In this document: positions 11,560-23,759 of the stretch, piece after piece | How the letters are laid out: each line of letters begins with the position of its first letter | Position numbering within the stretch: the stretch's first letter is position 1 | NCBI RefSeq assembly: GCF_022376445.1 | Contig: NW_025954994.1 | Coordinates: 248,001-312,000, forward strand | DNA from: Fomitopsis serialis | Lineage: Eukaryota; Basidiomycota; Agaricomycetes; Polyporales; Fomitopsidaceae | Direction of reading: 5' to 3' | Length of the DNA: 64,000 nt | Translations under genes and position numbers: made by a program | Notes under the pieces: model-generated | Seen by the model: the letters and a program-made list of their open reading frames with translations, nothing else | What the model was told of the DNA's origin: nothing | Database searches by the model: none

Positions 11560-13267
11560 ATGAAGGCCGACGTCAGTGAAGTACAGATCGCGAGCTATCT
11601 TACGCAGAAGTATGTTCCTAGTTTGTTCCTAGTACTCATTTTCTCTGTCGGTAATATTGACGTCTCCGTGTAGCTTTGCTGCAAACTACAGCCAACTGGC
11701 ACCCGTAGGTGAGCATCGCGCACACAACTATCATGAGGTACACTAACTGTGAAACGTAATAACCCTAGCTCTCATAATCTACGACTACTGTCTGACTATC
11801 GGAAGTGAAGTGCGCTTCATATGGGGCCGGAAGCTGCCTGCGGCGTTCGTGTTCTTCCTTAACCGAGTGACTATGGTGGGACTGGCGGTGACGGGCATAC
11901 TCGGCATTCTATCATGGTCTTCTGTGGAGGTGCGTGCTTGGTCTGTGTTCGTACTTCTCAATGTTTATCCAAACTTCAACGACGAAATTTAACACAGGAG
12001 TACGTCTACGTCGTAACTGGCCGCATAAAGCGTGACTGAACCTCCTTTTTTTTTTCGCACAGTTGCAAAGGCTTACTGATCGCCAATGAAGTCTTTCTGT
12101 CCGCCTCATACATAATTTGGGCCTGTGAGACGCACACACATTCTCATCATTCAAACGAGGCGTGCTGACTTGTAGCTGGACAGGGGTTTCCGCAATTCGC
12201 GTCAGGGCCCTCAGCCAGAGTCGTGCACTCGCCTGTGTGACGCTACTGCTCGGCCTCATGCCATTTGTATCCAACTTGGTGAGAGCCGCGACCCAGAACG
12301 ATTCCAACCCAGTGCTCACGGGCGTTGGGGAAGGTCCTGTACGCCAGAATGACATTCATTACGATTCCCCTCGTACCCAGCTTCACGACCTGCGCAACCC
12401 AGAATAGCGCCTCGCATAGCCTAAATACACGGTGCGCAGTCCGCTCTGAGCACTAGTCGGATTCTGGCTGACTCGTACGCAATGGCTGTAGACGTGCGTT
12501 GTCCGCTCTGCGCAACGTGGCCCATCCGCCTCACTCACATCCATGAACACGTGCTATACGGCTCCCGCGCATGTGCGATCGCAAGCGATCTGATCGTGAT
12601 CGTGGCGACATGGTACAGGACGTCAGGCCCCGGGAACAGGCTCCGCGTATTCTGTCTACGGGAGCTGCTGCGTGGCCGAACTGACGCGCCTACGCTCGCA
12701 GATCTGCTCATCCGAGATGGTGCGTTAGTGCCGTGCACTGCTGGCCAGGTCCCTGACGAACGCTATGTTAGGGATGCTATGCTTTCTGTGAGTGGCTCTT
12801 CTTCGCGGGAGCTACCACACAACTCACGTTCCGATTAGCGTGCTTCTCGCCCTCAACGTCGCACAGATGCTCACGAGTTTCCAGGTCGTAAGTCGTCCGC
12901 AAGGCTAGGTATTCCCAGAACATCATATGCTTATGTTCCCACTAGGCCTACGGCGTTTTATACGTCTTCATCACATCGTTAGTCTTCTCGTTCGTATCAA
13001 AGTGATTGCGATCCTAATTGCCGATGCAGGATGGCGAGCGTTCTCGTCTCGCGATTGCTGATCAACCTCAATGAGGCGGTGGGCAAAGACGTCGTGCTTC
13101 ACCCGGGCACACAACCAGGGAGCCATTGGCTGGAAAGCCCCGGGTGTACGGAGGCTGAGGTTCCGACGATCATGTTCGCCTCTGTCATAACAGGTCTGCA
13201 CCATCATACATTGCTCCTGTGGATGTGCTCACCGTTGATTCTAGATCGTTTCGACACCGATGTGTAG
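11560..13267 (+). CDS. Divergent DUF6533 membrane protein, copy K
   Basis: First exon 11560-11609 (MKADVSEVQIASYLTQ) is split from 11674-11708 by an intron not present in other copies. Exon 2 (11769-11929, one codon shorter than usual) reads LIIYDYCLTIGSEVRFIWG and FFLNRVTMVGLAVTGIL. A 2-nt microexon (GA, 11998-11999) is followed by an exon with DCKGLLIANEVFL, so Ser of the Ser-Cys site is Asp here. Further exons read VSAIRVRALSQSRALACVT, then ACAIASDLIVIVATWY (near 12570), VLLALNVAQMLTSFQ (near 12840) and, in the last exon, MASVLVSRLLINLNEAVG. The stop is at 13267. The middle part, about 12300-12540, could not be resolved into exons with confidence. Faces copy D tail to tail with about 330 bp between. 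Confidence 0.6.
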
Positions 13268-13598
13268 AATATTCATATTCTTGTCGACAGCCAGTAGAAC
13301 AGGTGTAGAATCAGGTGTTGTACTTTTGTCCCACTCACAAATACATAACGCGTGCCAGTGCTCGGAATGCCTTGCGAAGCCGCCGCTCGATCTCTGCTGT
13401 CCACTCAGGTTATAGAACCAAGGCCTACGCGCTGCGTCGCAAAATATGATACAGACTACCTGCACAAAGCATTACACACGGCATACTGTACAAAGGTCGT
13501 TCCCTGCAATTTTGGCCCGCCGTCAATTCCGCGCCATATTGAGCCGGAGAGACTCACCGAAGCGTTGCTACATAATTTAGCACCCTGCGCCTCGATGC

Positions 13599-15299
13599 TC
13601 ACTCCGCATCCGCATCCTCCTCATCTTCTTCTTCTACGATATCATCCATCGCGGAGTCAGCAACGTCGAGGAGTCCACTTTCCAGCGCGCTTTCTGGGCA
13701 GCGGGATGGTGATTCCGGCGGGACTGGCGGCATTTCGCCGCCTTGGCTACTCTGAGAATTCGGGCCGAACATGATAGTCGACAAAAGCGAAGGATGGAAG
13801 GAACTGAGAACAGTCGACCTCGGAGGAGAGCTGGTGTCGCGTTGAGCGTGCATGGGTGAGCGCATAGCGAATGAAAGTCCACGCAGGTTGAGGATCAGCC
13901 TGGAGATCACGATGCACGTTGTGCTGTTGGGCATCTGTGAGCTGAAATCTTGACGGGCATGCAAGCAGGAACCTACGGCAGTATGAGAAATTGGATCGGA
14001 TTGAACACCTGCGTGATCCAGATTACCCAACTATGCACTCGATGATACATGGCGTTGAGGAACACACTTGACCAAGCATCACTTGCGCGATTATCTGGGC
14101 GATATTGATCAGAAGAAGCAATCTTCATGCATGCAGGTAAGTGTTTAGAGACGAGGTTATGGGATGGTCTCATACACGAAATACGAGGTGCCTGATTGAT
14201 GAAAGATCAAGAGTGCGCGACACTGATCAACATGAGATTGCAGACTTACTGTCTCTCAGTAAGAGAACGACGAGCGCAGAACGATTTCGCTTCTGCGTTG
14301 ACGATCGTAGAGTCCCACTTAGTTGCCACCAGGTGACTATCAAGACCATGAGGTCCGACGCTGTAGTCGACGCCCTGCTCAAGATCACGACTGCAATTCA
14401 CATTATTTGAGTTCGATCTCCAACTTGAGTTGATGTGAGCTTACTCCTGTCATCAATTGACCACGCTGCAGTCTCAGCGAGGCTGTCATTGGGTGTGAGA
14501 GCGCTATCACTCAACTCATTTGTTGTCTGGGTTGAGAAGGTATAATTCTCATTACACATTCTCGACGCATCAAAGCTTTCCAGGAAGGATTTGGTCTTGA
14601 TGTATGAAAACTAGACATGTTGTTCAATCTGATTTGCCGCAGTAACGATCAGAAATAAAGCTCACAATGTTGACTGCAATGGGAATGGCAGCAAGCGCTG
14701 CGGTGGTCGCCGCGAGCAAGACACCGCGGTTACTGATGGCGTAGACACGAAGTGTAGAAACACCTGCGTGAACGGTGAGGCCAAATCCCAGCCCTCCAGC
14801 ATTGATCGCTTGCTTACAGGCCCACATGAGCATTGTGCTAATCGCAACGACGTCCCAGAACATGGTCGTCTGCTTGCAACTTGGTTATGTACGTCAGTCA
14901 CAGCAAGGCATCAGCATAATGCAGGGATTACCTCTATGCGGACTTGCAAGGCTGAACAACGAGATACTGGCCCGGGAAGACTAATTACATACCGTAAGAG
15001 TATGAAACGAGCACACATTCAATATTTCCGAGATCGCCATCCATAGCATGTTCAGTCGGTTGATCAGGAATATGGCAGCATAGCCGGCATGAACATCTGT
15101 CCAGATGTAGCGACTCTCTTGGCCTATAGTGACGACGTAGTCGTACAGAAGAAAAGCTATGATAAACCATAATACGTAAGCTTCGGGACGAAGTCTGAGG
15201 TCAGAGCGCACAAAACCCGCACCTGCCGCCGCCACCGCACAATAATTTGAGGTGTATTGCTCCTGTGTCTGTGCCGGTGTCAACGTCTCAAAGCCATCC
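13599..15299 (-). CDS. DUF6533 membrane protein, copy D (start codon lost)
   Basis: Exons with family lengths: exon 1 ending at 15223, 15156-14993 (164 nt), 14933-14932 (2), 14879-14818 (62), 14763-14666 (98), 14610-14516 (95), 14446-14445 (2, GA), 14390-14250 (141), further short exons, and the last exon ending at 13599. Exon 2 reads FLLYDYVVTIGQESRYIW; the last exon reads TTCIVISRLILNLRGLSFAM and ends in an acidic tail (DDIVEEEDEEDADAE). At the place where A, B and I have ATG, D has a different codon and one base fewer nearby, so no in-frame ATG precedes exon 1 (frame reads DGFETLTPAQ). All other exons are intact. This is either a recently dead copy, a copy with another start, or a consensus error. 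Confidence 0.7.
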
Positions 15300-16440
15300 G
15301 CGCTGGCGGCGCTCTCAAAAGTGTGGACATTCCACAGGACAGCAAGATGGTCATGGGCTCCTCACAGGGGAGAGGGACATTGACAGGAGCTAGTGCTCAT
15401 ATAAGACGACACCGTCGGAGATACACCACGACGAAGCAATGTGGTGGCGTGACAGATGGGATGGATGGATGGCCCGCGTCCTGGATGTTTTCCCATCCAC
15501 GCCCCTCTATCACAGCGAGAATTCGAGACAGTGTCAGTACCAGACCACATGCATGCCGCACACTATGATCGCTGGTGCTGCCATGCTGAGGGTGTCTCCT
15601 GGGTGTCTGTGACGTAGGATCGTAGTTCGCGGTAGTCGAGGTAGGCAAGTCAGCACTCACACGATAGTCATGATTCGTGATCGCATCGGCATTCCTGTGG
15701 AGGCGGCGCGACAAGCATCACCGCCTCAGGCGGTTCCTTTCCGGCCTCATCTTTGGAGAGCGCTCGTCCTGGGCAGGCGTGTGAGCCAACAACACTAAGT
15801 CTTTTAAGATAGAGCTAGAACTGACCAGTGAGTTTTGCAAGCAAAGCCGGAAATACAAAGCTATTGAGTGCTGTGAATCTAAGGAGATCTGCAGCAACAG
15901 ACAGTGGGCGCGGGTCCTGTCAAAATGTGTCTTGTTCGCAACAAATGGTGTGCCCTTATCCAACTGTCAATCCTGCTGCATCTGCGGAGTAGGTACTTGA
16001 GCAACATTTTGACTGATTGACGTAATAAATCTGATGTGTCCTGTGGTGTTGAACCGGCATCCGATTCAGTCCGTGGAATAACTTACTAAGTCCCCACTGC
16101 TGACCAAACAGACACTCGTTGTTGATGGTTACTACGAACGAGCGATTGAAAGTTCATATCGAGAACGTCGCATTTATTGCCAGTGGCCCTTACCGCGAAA
16201 TCATATCGTCATTGCATTCTTCCAAGTGTCGAAGGTCGTCATCGTCGTCTGTACGATTCGCCACCGTATGCAGTCTGATGCGAACGCATACAATCAAGTC
16301 AGCTCACCATATTCGAACGACGGACCACGTACACACCTAAGTTGCTGTCATTTGTCATGCGCTGACGACGTCCGTGAGTCGACACCCCTGACGCGGTCAG
16401 ACCCTGTTCGAAGACGAGCATGTCCGAGTCCATAATAACG
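15300..16440. repeat. Duplicated upstream block of copy D (mate at 6.95-8.03 kb)
   Basis: Aligns with the block upstream of copy B (see there). It contains the TATA-like box CTTATATGAG (15396-15405, minus strand), which copy B lacks. Confidence 0.7.
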
Positions 16441-16859
16441 CTAGTAGATACACCGCGAGACGACGATTGCGGATATGGTAAATGGCACAGCAGGTCAGCT
16501 TGCAGTGGCTTATCAACGTACCCAGCAGCGTAGGTTGACGTCTGCAGATGGTATGTAAGAGCCATACATTGTATGAATATCGAACAAGATTTGGCGTACG
16601 AATAGGAGGTATAACATTTTTCCAGTGCATTGATGACAGCGAACACCGTGCTTCAGCATTGATGCTCCTCAGGAAACACAGTGATGGCGATTGCGTGTTC
16701 AGCCTTCCGTGTGCGGATAAGAACATGGCAATCCTTCCATTAGATTATGCGAGATACAATAGGAGCGTCCGTCGAGATAGTCCAGCAACCGAACCCCTCA
16801 CAACCTGGGCGTCCGTGAGCGCTCGGGGGCATACTTCGCCTGACGCAGACGTAAGCATT

Positions 16860-17507
16860 CTAGGCATGCAGGTAGTGCAAAGTACGCACCATCTCATTCT
16901 CCTTCTTCTCATAGCCGCACTTCTGGTAGAAGGCTGAAGGTGCGCATACATGAGTCAATGTGCCAGAGGAAGTATCCGGGCCGCACGCACGAATGTTGCT
17001 ATCACTGCAGTTCAGAATCGTCTTGTAGCACCCGCTGTTCTCGCTGATGCCGGTCAACGTCTGGATGATCCGCAGGCCGAGCTTCTTGCCCTGCTGGGAC
17101 TTGTCGACGGCAATGTCCTCGATATGGCCGACACTGCCGAGCCCCGGAGGAACTTGCGCTCGATGAAGACGGTGCCCACCGCGACGATGCGGTCGGTCGC
17201 CTTGTCGACGATGACGATGGGGTAGTACGTGCGCGCCGCGCCGCGGAGAGCATGAATTGCGCGACCCACGCGTCCTCACCTGGGTCCGTCACGACTGTGA
17301 GCACTGAGAGTACTGAGAGGTGGCCACGTCGGTAGTCAGTCGACGCGAGCGGGCGAAGCTACGTCAATCCTTTCAGTTGAACCGCCAAATTAGTTATGAT
17401 AGTGCAGGACGCACATGAAGGTCTGGGTGCAGCTGCTTCCGGGCCTCGTCTGGAATGTGCTCGGCGGGAAAGAGGAGGTCCAGCTCAGAGTCTGTGGTGA
17501 AAGGCAT
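16860..17507 (-). CDS. GNA1: Glucosamine-6-phosphate N-acetyltransferase (GNAT), two apparent frameshifts
   Basis: Acetylates glucosamine-6-phosphate with acetyl-CoA on the route to UDP-GlcNAc, the precursor of chitin and GPI anchors (known for the family). Start at 17507 (MPFTTDSELDLLFPAE). A GT-AG intron separates DLH from LRPLASTDYRRGHLSVL; a second 57-nt intron lies between NCSDSNI and PFYQKCGYEKKENEM. The GNAT core is clear: YYPIVIVDKATDRIVAVGTV, then HIEDIAVDKSQQGKKLG (acetyl-CoA loop Q-x-x-G-K-K-L-G), then GCYKTILNCSDSN. The reading frame jumps twice without usable splice sites: between VAQFMLSAARR and TYYPIV (about 17230-17245), and between ERKFLRG and GSVGHIED (about 17145-17155). 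Each is explained by one missing base. Either a dead copy or consensus errors. Confidence 0.8.
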
Positions 17508-17509
17508 GG

Positions 17510-18490
17510 TAGCAATGGTGGTCGTAGTCGTGAAAGTTAGGTAAATTATGCAAGACTGTCCGTGAAGTATCCTACGGAGATTCTACGGGCAAAAGCGAAG
17601 CGAGAAAGCGGATGCAGCGGCAGCGGAGGCGATGTGCAGGTGTGGCGGCGGGTTGCCCTTTATGAACTGCAGCCGTTTCAGCCATATATGGTAAGTCACG
17701 TTCTCCCACTGCCATTGCCGTGCGGGAACGTTCACGTCTGTTCACGTCCGAGGCTGTCCTTTGCTCTGTCGACAACGTTCGTGGCGGTGTGCAGGGCGCT
17801 GATCCTATCGTTGGATCGCAGACGGCCTCACCTGGCCCCCGGAGGCGACGATGATCACCTAACACGTTCCAAGCACGTACGTCCGACGTACATTCAGGTG
17901 TGTCCTCAGCATTGTCTCGTCATAGACACATCTTGCTCATCGATGCATCATCGACTTTCGTAGCATGTTGCTTCATTCGTTTTGATATTTTCAAACGGAG
18001 ACCAGGTTGCTCGTCGGGATTCCCTCTCTTCCGGAGTGCTTTTTCTTGGTTCGTGGTTACCTTCTGAGCTCACTTCAGGAGGGCTTCCGGTACCTAGCAT
18101 GTCGCAAGTTTCAGCATCTGAAGGTGTAATTTGTATGAACCAATGATTGTGAGTGGCATCCGTGGTCAGCTTGCCGCGAAATCCGCCCCATCGCGAAGTC
18201 CGGAGATCATGAAGGATGCGCGTCGCGCGTGTAGCTGCAGACCCTGCAGACCCATGCTACGCCTTCCTCCTCAGTGTGGCCTGTCAGTATGCCGAGGACA
18301 AGTTCACCAGTCATCACTGTTCAATTCCCTTCCCCGTCACGCCCTCACCTGATTCATCGCCCGTGAGCACCGGTGACGCACTACTCGACTATATGCGTGG
18401 ACGCTGGCCCTTTCCGTTACCCTTTTCGTCATCCAGCGATCGACAGCTCACGGCTACTCCCCTGCGTTCGTGATATCGCCACAGCTAACG
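17510..18490. other. Intergenic upstream of the acetyltransferase
   Basis: Likely contains the GNA1 promoter (minus) and the 3' flank of the 18.5-19.3 kb gene. Short open frames on both strands carry no recognisable motif. Confidence 0.4.
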
Positions 18491-18499
18491 CGTTCAGCC

Positions 18500-19271
18500 T
18501 CATGTTCGCCGCCTGCGGAGCGCATGCAGACACAATTCGACGATCTTCAACTCCCTTTCCATCTCCTCGGCGTGCGCATACCATCTGCCATTCGCCCCGA
18601 CTACCTCTCCCATGCCCTTCACCTTCCCCACGTCCGCCCTTTGGAAAACTGGGGCCTCACCAGTTCCCGTCTGACTTGATGCTGCGACGGCGTTCTCAAT
18701 CTCCAACGCGAAGGTATCGAAGCTCTCCGCAAAGCTGTTACTCTGGAGCGTGGCACAGTCGAACGGACCTTCGGACAGCAGAGGCGAGGACGGTGTTGAG
18801 GGCGCTACAGGAGCGGAGGTGAGGTGATGAGAGGGCGGTATTGGCAAAGCAGAGCGGCATGGTGAGCACTGAGTGTTGAGCAGTGGGTTGGCACCGGCAT
18901 GAGTTGAATGCAAGTGAGTAGTACTATGAGGTTGGCTATATGCCTTTTCGCGCACTTACCTGTCCACACATGCCACCGTCGTGCGCTGCTGTAAGCCTTC
19001 TTTGCGGGCGCCTAATGATGGCATGTAATCGGTATGCACACTTGAATGAGCATCGCGTAACATTCTCATTCACAGTAGCTACAGTATCTATGGGCAAAAT
19101 CTGGTACTTGGCCCCCCACACCGACGGAAGCTGCGAACCACAAGCAAGGCAATCAAAGCACTCAACGTTTAAGCGTATCCACGAGAACTGCCCGGCACGA
19201 CGTGCTTCTTTAATTGTCGGCCCTGAGCTCGGGCCTGGCGGATCCAAGGGCGACTCGGATAATGTCGACAT
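18500..19271 (-). CDS. Hypothetical two-exon protein with Cys pairs and charged C-terminus
   Basis: I do not recognise the family. Exon 1 is 19271-18960 (104 codons, phase 0) with donor GTAAGT; exon 2 is 18868-18500 with a CAG acceptor. The join is in frame and gives about 226 aa, which is the main reason to believe it. Exon 1 starts MSTLSESPLDPPGPSSGPT and contains VECFDCLACGSQLPSVWG, with three close cysteines, and later CSFKCAYRL. Exon 2 begins CSPCRSALP, has a Ser/Pro linker, then SFAESFDTFALEIENAVAA, and ends with a charged, probably helical stretch (AEEMERELKIVELCLHALRR). The cysteine spacing suggests possible metal binding, but this is inference. No signal peptide or membrane segment is seen. 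Confidence 0.55.
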
Positions 19272-19279
19272 CCGGTTAA

Positions 19280-21960
19280 GATGCTGACGTTGTTTGAGCT
19301 CCGGGCAAACATTCCGTCATACACAGTGATCGACGGTTGTACCGTGCACCCACCAGATGAAAGTGAGTATCCTCCGGACACGCATAGCGGCATAAAGACT
19401 TAGTCTCGACTGACGGTGCTGGTCGTAGCAGCGGTACGGGTGCTGATCGGTCCGACCCACCGCACCCCACAAGAACCCATCCCCGAATCCCGGACGTTGG
19501 TTCGCTTCCTTGACAGAAGAAGCCGTCGAAGCCAGCAGTCAATCTGGAGTTCGGAGCCTAGCAACGAGTCCGCCTGGAATGGTAGGCTGCCTCAGAAGCT
19601 CAAGCTTCAAGCTTCAAGCTTCAGACTTTCGCGCCCATGCTCGTGCGCGCATCATCTGCGTCTTCGGACGCCAGCGATCGGGCGGTCTGCGTCCTGGCTC
19701 AAGCTACCACTCTGGAGTCCCTGAGCTGATAGCATAGTCTGGGCATCACCATGACTCACCTGCGACGGCATCACTTGGTTCTTTTCGCTCTAATACCGTG
19801 CCTAGCACTCACCTGGTTGAATCAGACCCCACTACATGTACGGGAGGGTGCAGCGAGAGATGCACTCGGATACCGGGATACCTCAGTCAATAACTCTGAC
19901 TCAGGATTGCACTCACCGTACTTATCGGACCGGAGATTCGTAGCCTTTGAATGACCAATCCTTCACTTCTCCAGCGAAGCCGTCCCTGGGTATTGGTGCC
20001 CTGCAATAGTCCAAGAGGTGAGGCGTCGTCGATCGGCTGGGGTAGCTGTGCGCAATCTACTGATCGGCTGTACAGCTCGCCGCCTCACGAAAGTGCCGTC
20101 CTGACTCCTGTTGCTGTCGGTGATGCAATACTTGAATATAGGGGTCTACAGGACGGAAGACCGGTCATACTGCATGCGCTGTGCCCAGAGAGGCGAAGCG
20201 AACTCTGGGACTCACGAGTGGACTTTCAGGGACGAAAGCGTTCCCGGCCTATACGTATAACAGGGGCCCGTCGAGAGTGAACGGCGCCGCAATCAGAGTT
20301 CGCAGGCGGAAGCACTCAGAAGGACGACTACAGGTCGGCGACTCGGCGTCGAGCTTCTCTCGCCGACCAGGGGCGATCATGCAAAGCTGCTGCCGGCCGT
20401 CTATCGTCGTTCGCGATAGAGCAGTTCTTGATCGCCGGGACCATGCATGTCGATTGATTGAGTTCTGCATTCAGGAACGCTGCTGCTGACGAGCGAGGGC
20501 GGCCTTGGGGTCTGTTCTTGACCATGTTCTAGCGAGGTACCTGCGCTGCGCGCACATGCACGCTCTCCCCCCTGCCAACCCCGCAGCATTCCATCCACCA
20601 GACACCCACAGTCGTCGAGATCCTACTGTGCCGATATGGTCGCGCGATCCTCGCAGAAGGCTGCTGAACTTGAAGGCGACAGCGAAGCACAGGTGGATCG
20701 GGAGCCCCGGCTGTTTCCTGCGGCGGGGCAGTCCCAATGCGTACATTGGCGCGGAGGCACCGATTGCCAGGGACACGATCGCCAACTCAGTACCTAATCC
20801 CGGCAGTGGCGTGCCGATTGCGTCGGGTGCGACCCGAGATTCTTATACCTGGCCGTCGCTTTCGAGCCCGTTCGAGACACGCAGACTGCGGTGGACGCCA
20901 CAAGGCCGATCTAGTAGCCTGGGATACAAGGAACGCGCTAGGGCACGATGCGATATTGTTCGCAATGTGCAGTTGTGTCCGCATGGTGTGTCGAGAACAT
21001 GAACCTTGGCTGTCGCAGCCAAGTCTCGGCTATATTGCGAGTGCAAAGGTCCTTAGTTGACAGTATAGCAAGCACGAGTAGAGTCCGAGTGAGTACGTAC
21101 CGTATTCACCTGGTACAGTAACTCACTTTATTTCTTGTGTTCCTTGTGGCGGAAGACGGAAGCTCACGTGCGCACCATGTGGCGGGCGATCGGTGGCTCG
21201 GAGCCGTTGCGGTCCTTGCGGAGCTGCGCGGCGGCTTTGGCTGGGCTTTGGGTCTCCAAGTGCCCCGCAAGTGCCCGTGATGTCCTTCGCCAACATTCCC
21301 CGAGGAGCGGCATCCCGGTACAGCCTTAAAGCAGGTACTCAAAGTAAGCATGTCAACAAGTATGCCCCTTAATATGTTCCTCCTAAACTTCGCAAAAACG
21401 GTCTACTAGGTGATCGGCGTATAAGAGCGTCGGGCATGGCAGGTCCTGGCCGAGTCCGAACGAGTTAGTCCAGGAAGGTCCAACGAGGAATGAACGCGAA
21501 GCACACTTGTAGTGCGCACAAATGTGCTCCGGAAGTCTCGTTCTGAGAAAGTTTTGTGGTGTCCACGAGGTTGTGTGATAGCGGCAAGGATTCTCTGATG
21601 CTAGCGTCCCGCTCACCGCGCGCTCACGAACCCACCTGCAAACAGCCCTCCATCGCAATGTCGACGACTCTTCGGACGACGCTCGCCGATGGACGAGCAG
21701 GAGGACGCCATCGATGCCGTGAGTGACATGTTCTTCTACACACTCGCAGCTGCGCCGACAGAAAGTAGGGCCGGGCGGGAGCAATGAAATCTGGCTTGCA
21801 GATCTCGATGGCGCCAGGTTCCATCAGCGATCAGTCTGGCTCGAGTGCTCCTCCTGTCCTCGTTATCAGTATAGCCGCGACATAGGTATTCCCGTGTTGA
21901 GTATATGAGCGTCCACTCGCGCAACCGCACTGAATCTTTTGGCATGCGACCTAGCCTGAC
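19280..21960. other. Intergenic, weak coding-like traces only
   Basis: No gene could be supported. On the minus strand about 20840-20640 reads TELAIVSLAIGASAPMYALG, a possible membrane segment, and about 21270-21170 reads SPAKAAAQLRKDRNGSEPP; neither has a convincing start and exon structure. A 7-bp tandem repeat lies at 19595-19623. Confidence 0.3.
19595..19623. repeat. Short tandem repeat (AAGCTTC)n
   Basis: About four copies of a 7-bp unit, AAGCTTC, in a row; each unit contains the palindrome AAGCTT. Confidence 0.8.
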
Positions 21961-21969
21961 GGTGCCCCG

Positions 21970-23754
21970 ATGTCGTCAAGCCTCTCCGCGGACGCGCTCG
22001 TAGAGTTAGCGAAAGAGAGCTTCACAGAGAACTGCTGTGCTTCTGCAGCAGTAGGTGCGTCTCTGGGTCAGTTAAGGTGACTCGCGCGTACTCATATGAA
22101 GGCCAGCTCTCCTCATCTATGACTGGGCCATCACCCTCGGGCAGGAGCTTCGCTACGTGTGGGGTAGCAAGTTCAGGGGATACACGCTGCTTTTTATCTT
22201 GAACCGGATCAATAGTCTTGGGATGATAGTTGGGATTCTCATGGGTCTTACGCCTTGGTACACGGGAGAGGTGCGTCCCCCCTCCGCTTCATCGCAACCA
22301 GAGCACTCATTTCTTCCTGCAGAGGTATATCACCGCCCAGTTCTATTTTTAGCGCATGCTCATTTCCGGCATAGCTGCAAGGCGGCTGTATTAGTGCTCG
22401 CGTCCTTCCAAATCATGAATTTTGTCCTTTGGGCTAGTGCGTACACAAACTTGCGTCCTCGCGTCCCCCGTTGATTTCCATCCCCCCTAGTTGTGTCGTC
22501 CCTCCGAGTATACGCTATCAGCAACCGGACCGTGTGGATCTCTCTGTTGACCTTCCTTCTGGCCATGGTCCCGGCCGCCACGAATATCGTAAGTCGCTAG
22601 CTCCAGCCGGACACCCTTCCCTCCCCCGCACGCATCACCGCTGACGCAGTGCCACGCAGTACAACTACATTGCGTCGTCCTACTTCGTCAGCACCTATTC
22701 GGTTCTCGTCGAGTGCGAGTACAACCAGAAGTACTCCGACAGCGTGGGCATGAAGTGCGCCGCATCTCCCCCTGCCTTTCCCTTTATTCTGACCGGATCT
22801 GTGTTCGCGGCCATATAGGTGTAAGCAATTGTGACATTGCACATGCACTGGTGAGAGCTGACGGGCGTGTCGACTGACAGTGCTCATCTGCACTCGAGTC
22901 GCGGTCATTTTGGCGGACGCGATGGTGCTCCTTGTGACATGGCGCCATCTGCGCGGGACGCTGAAGACATCTCGCATCGGCACGAACAGAGTGTCGCTGG
23001 GCCTGCTCCTGCTCAGGGATGGTGCGTCCGCCGGCTCTTCATGTTAGGCAAATACGGATGCTGACGCCTCGCTGTGTAATAGGAACACTGTACTTTGTGT
23101 ATGTGTCTTGATGTGTCTTGCGGGACGCACGACTAATTCCCGCGCAGGATGCTTCTCTTGCTCAACATCGCCCAGATCATTGCGGTCCTAGACTTTGGCC
23201 AAGTACGTCTCCCCCACCAGCAGCATCGCTAACCGTGTCCTCACGCTGCACTGTCCTGCGCAGAACTTCGACCCCATCCCAGACTTCATCTTCCCGTGCG
23301 TGCCATCGTCGTCGCCCTCGTGCACAACACTAACCCACGCACCAGGATAACCATCATCATCATCTCGCGCTTCATCCTCAACCTCCGGCGGTTCTCGCAG
23401 AACACCGGCGACCCGCTCGAGTCGCACAGCTGGACGTCCGGGCCCGAGGAGCGGGGCGGGCACCAGTCCATGCCGCGGTCGTACCTCTCCAGCATCATGT
23501 TCCGCTCGGGCACCGCGCGCCCGGGCGAGTCCGAGCGCACCGCCGCCTCGCTGAGCGACGGGATCATGGTCAAGGTCGCGACGTTCAGCGACGCGGACGA
23601 CTTCCTCGCGAGACAGGAGGAGGACAGCGACCCGGAGGCGATGGAGCTCGAGCGCGTGCCGTACCGCCCCAGCTCGACAGGCAGAGCTTCCAGCCCCGCG
23701 CGCATCCGTATCAGCAGCAACAGCACTACGACCAGCTCGAATACGGCCGGGTAG
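21970..23754 (+). CDS. DUF6533 membrane protein, copy E (386 aa, 12 exons)
   Basis: Exons: 21970-22054, 22107-22270, 22323-22324, 22375-22436, 22491-22588, 22660-22754, 22819-22820, 22881-23021, 23083-23098, 23148-23202, 23264-23295, 23346-23754. They sum to 1161 nt, exactly 387 codons, with no internal stop. Start MSSSLSADALVELAKESF. Exon 2 reads LLIYDWAITLGQELRYVWGS and LNRINSLGMIVGIL. After microexon AG the protein reads ESCKAAVLVLASFQIMNF. Microexon 2 is GT and completes K-L before LICTRVAVILADAMVLLVTW. The last exon reads ITIIIISRFILNLRRFSQNT and ends in a Ser/Thr-rich tail. About seven hydrophobic segments are spread over exons 2, 4, 5, 8, 10 and 12. Less similar to A/B/D/I. Function unknown. 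Confidence 0.85.
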
Positions 23755-23759
23755 AAAAG

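Noticed and set aside
19595..19623. CRISPR-like repeat
   Set aside because: Units are 7 bp, contiguous and without spacers; a simple tandem repeat.
20470..20840. Small mitochondrial-type membrane protein on the minus strand
   Set aside because: Only one hydrophobic segment is suggestive; no start codon or consistent exon structure was found.
22270..22375. Zero-length recursive splice site (AG/GT) instead of a 2-nt microexon
   Set aside because: A zero-length site would drop two bases and break the Ser-Cys frame in every copy; copy C keeps those two bases as coding.
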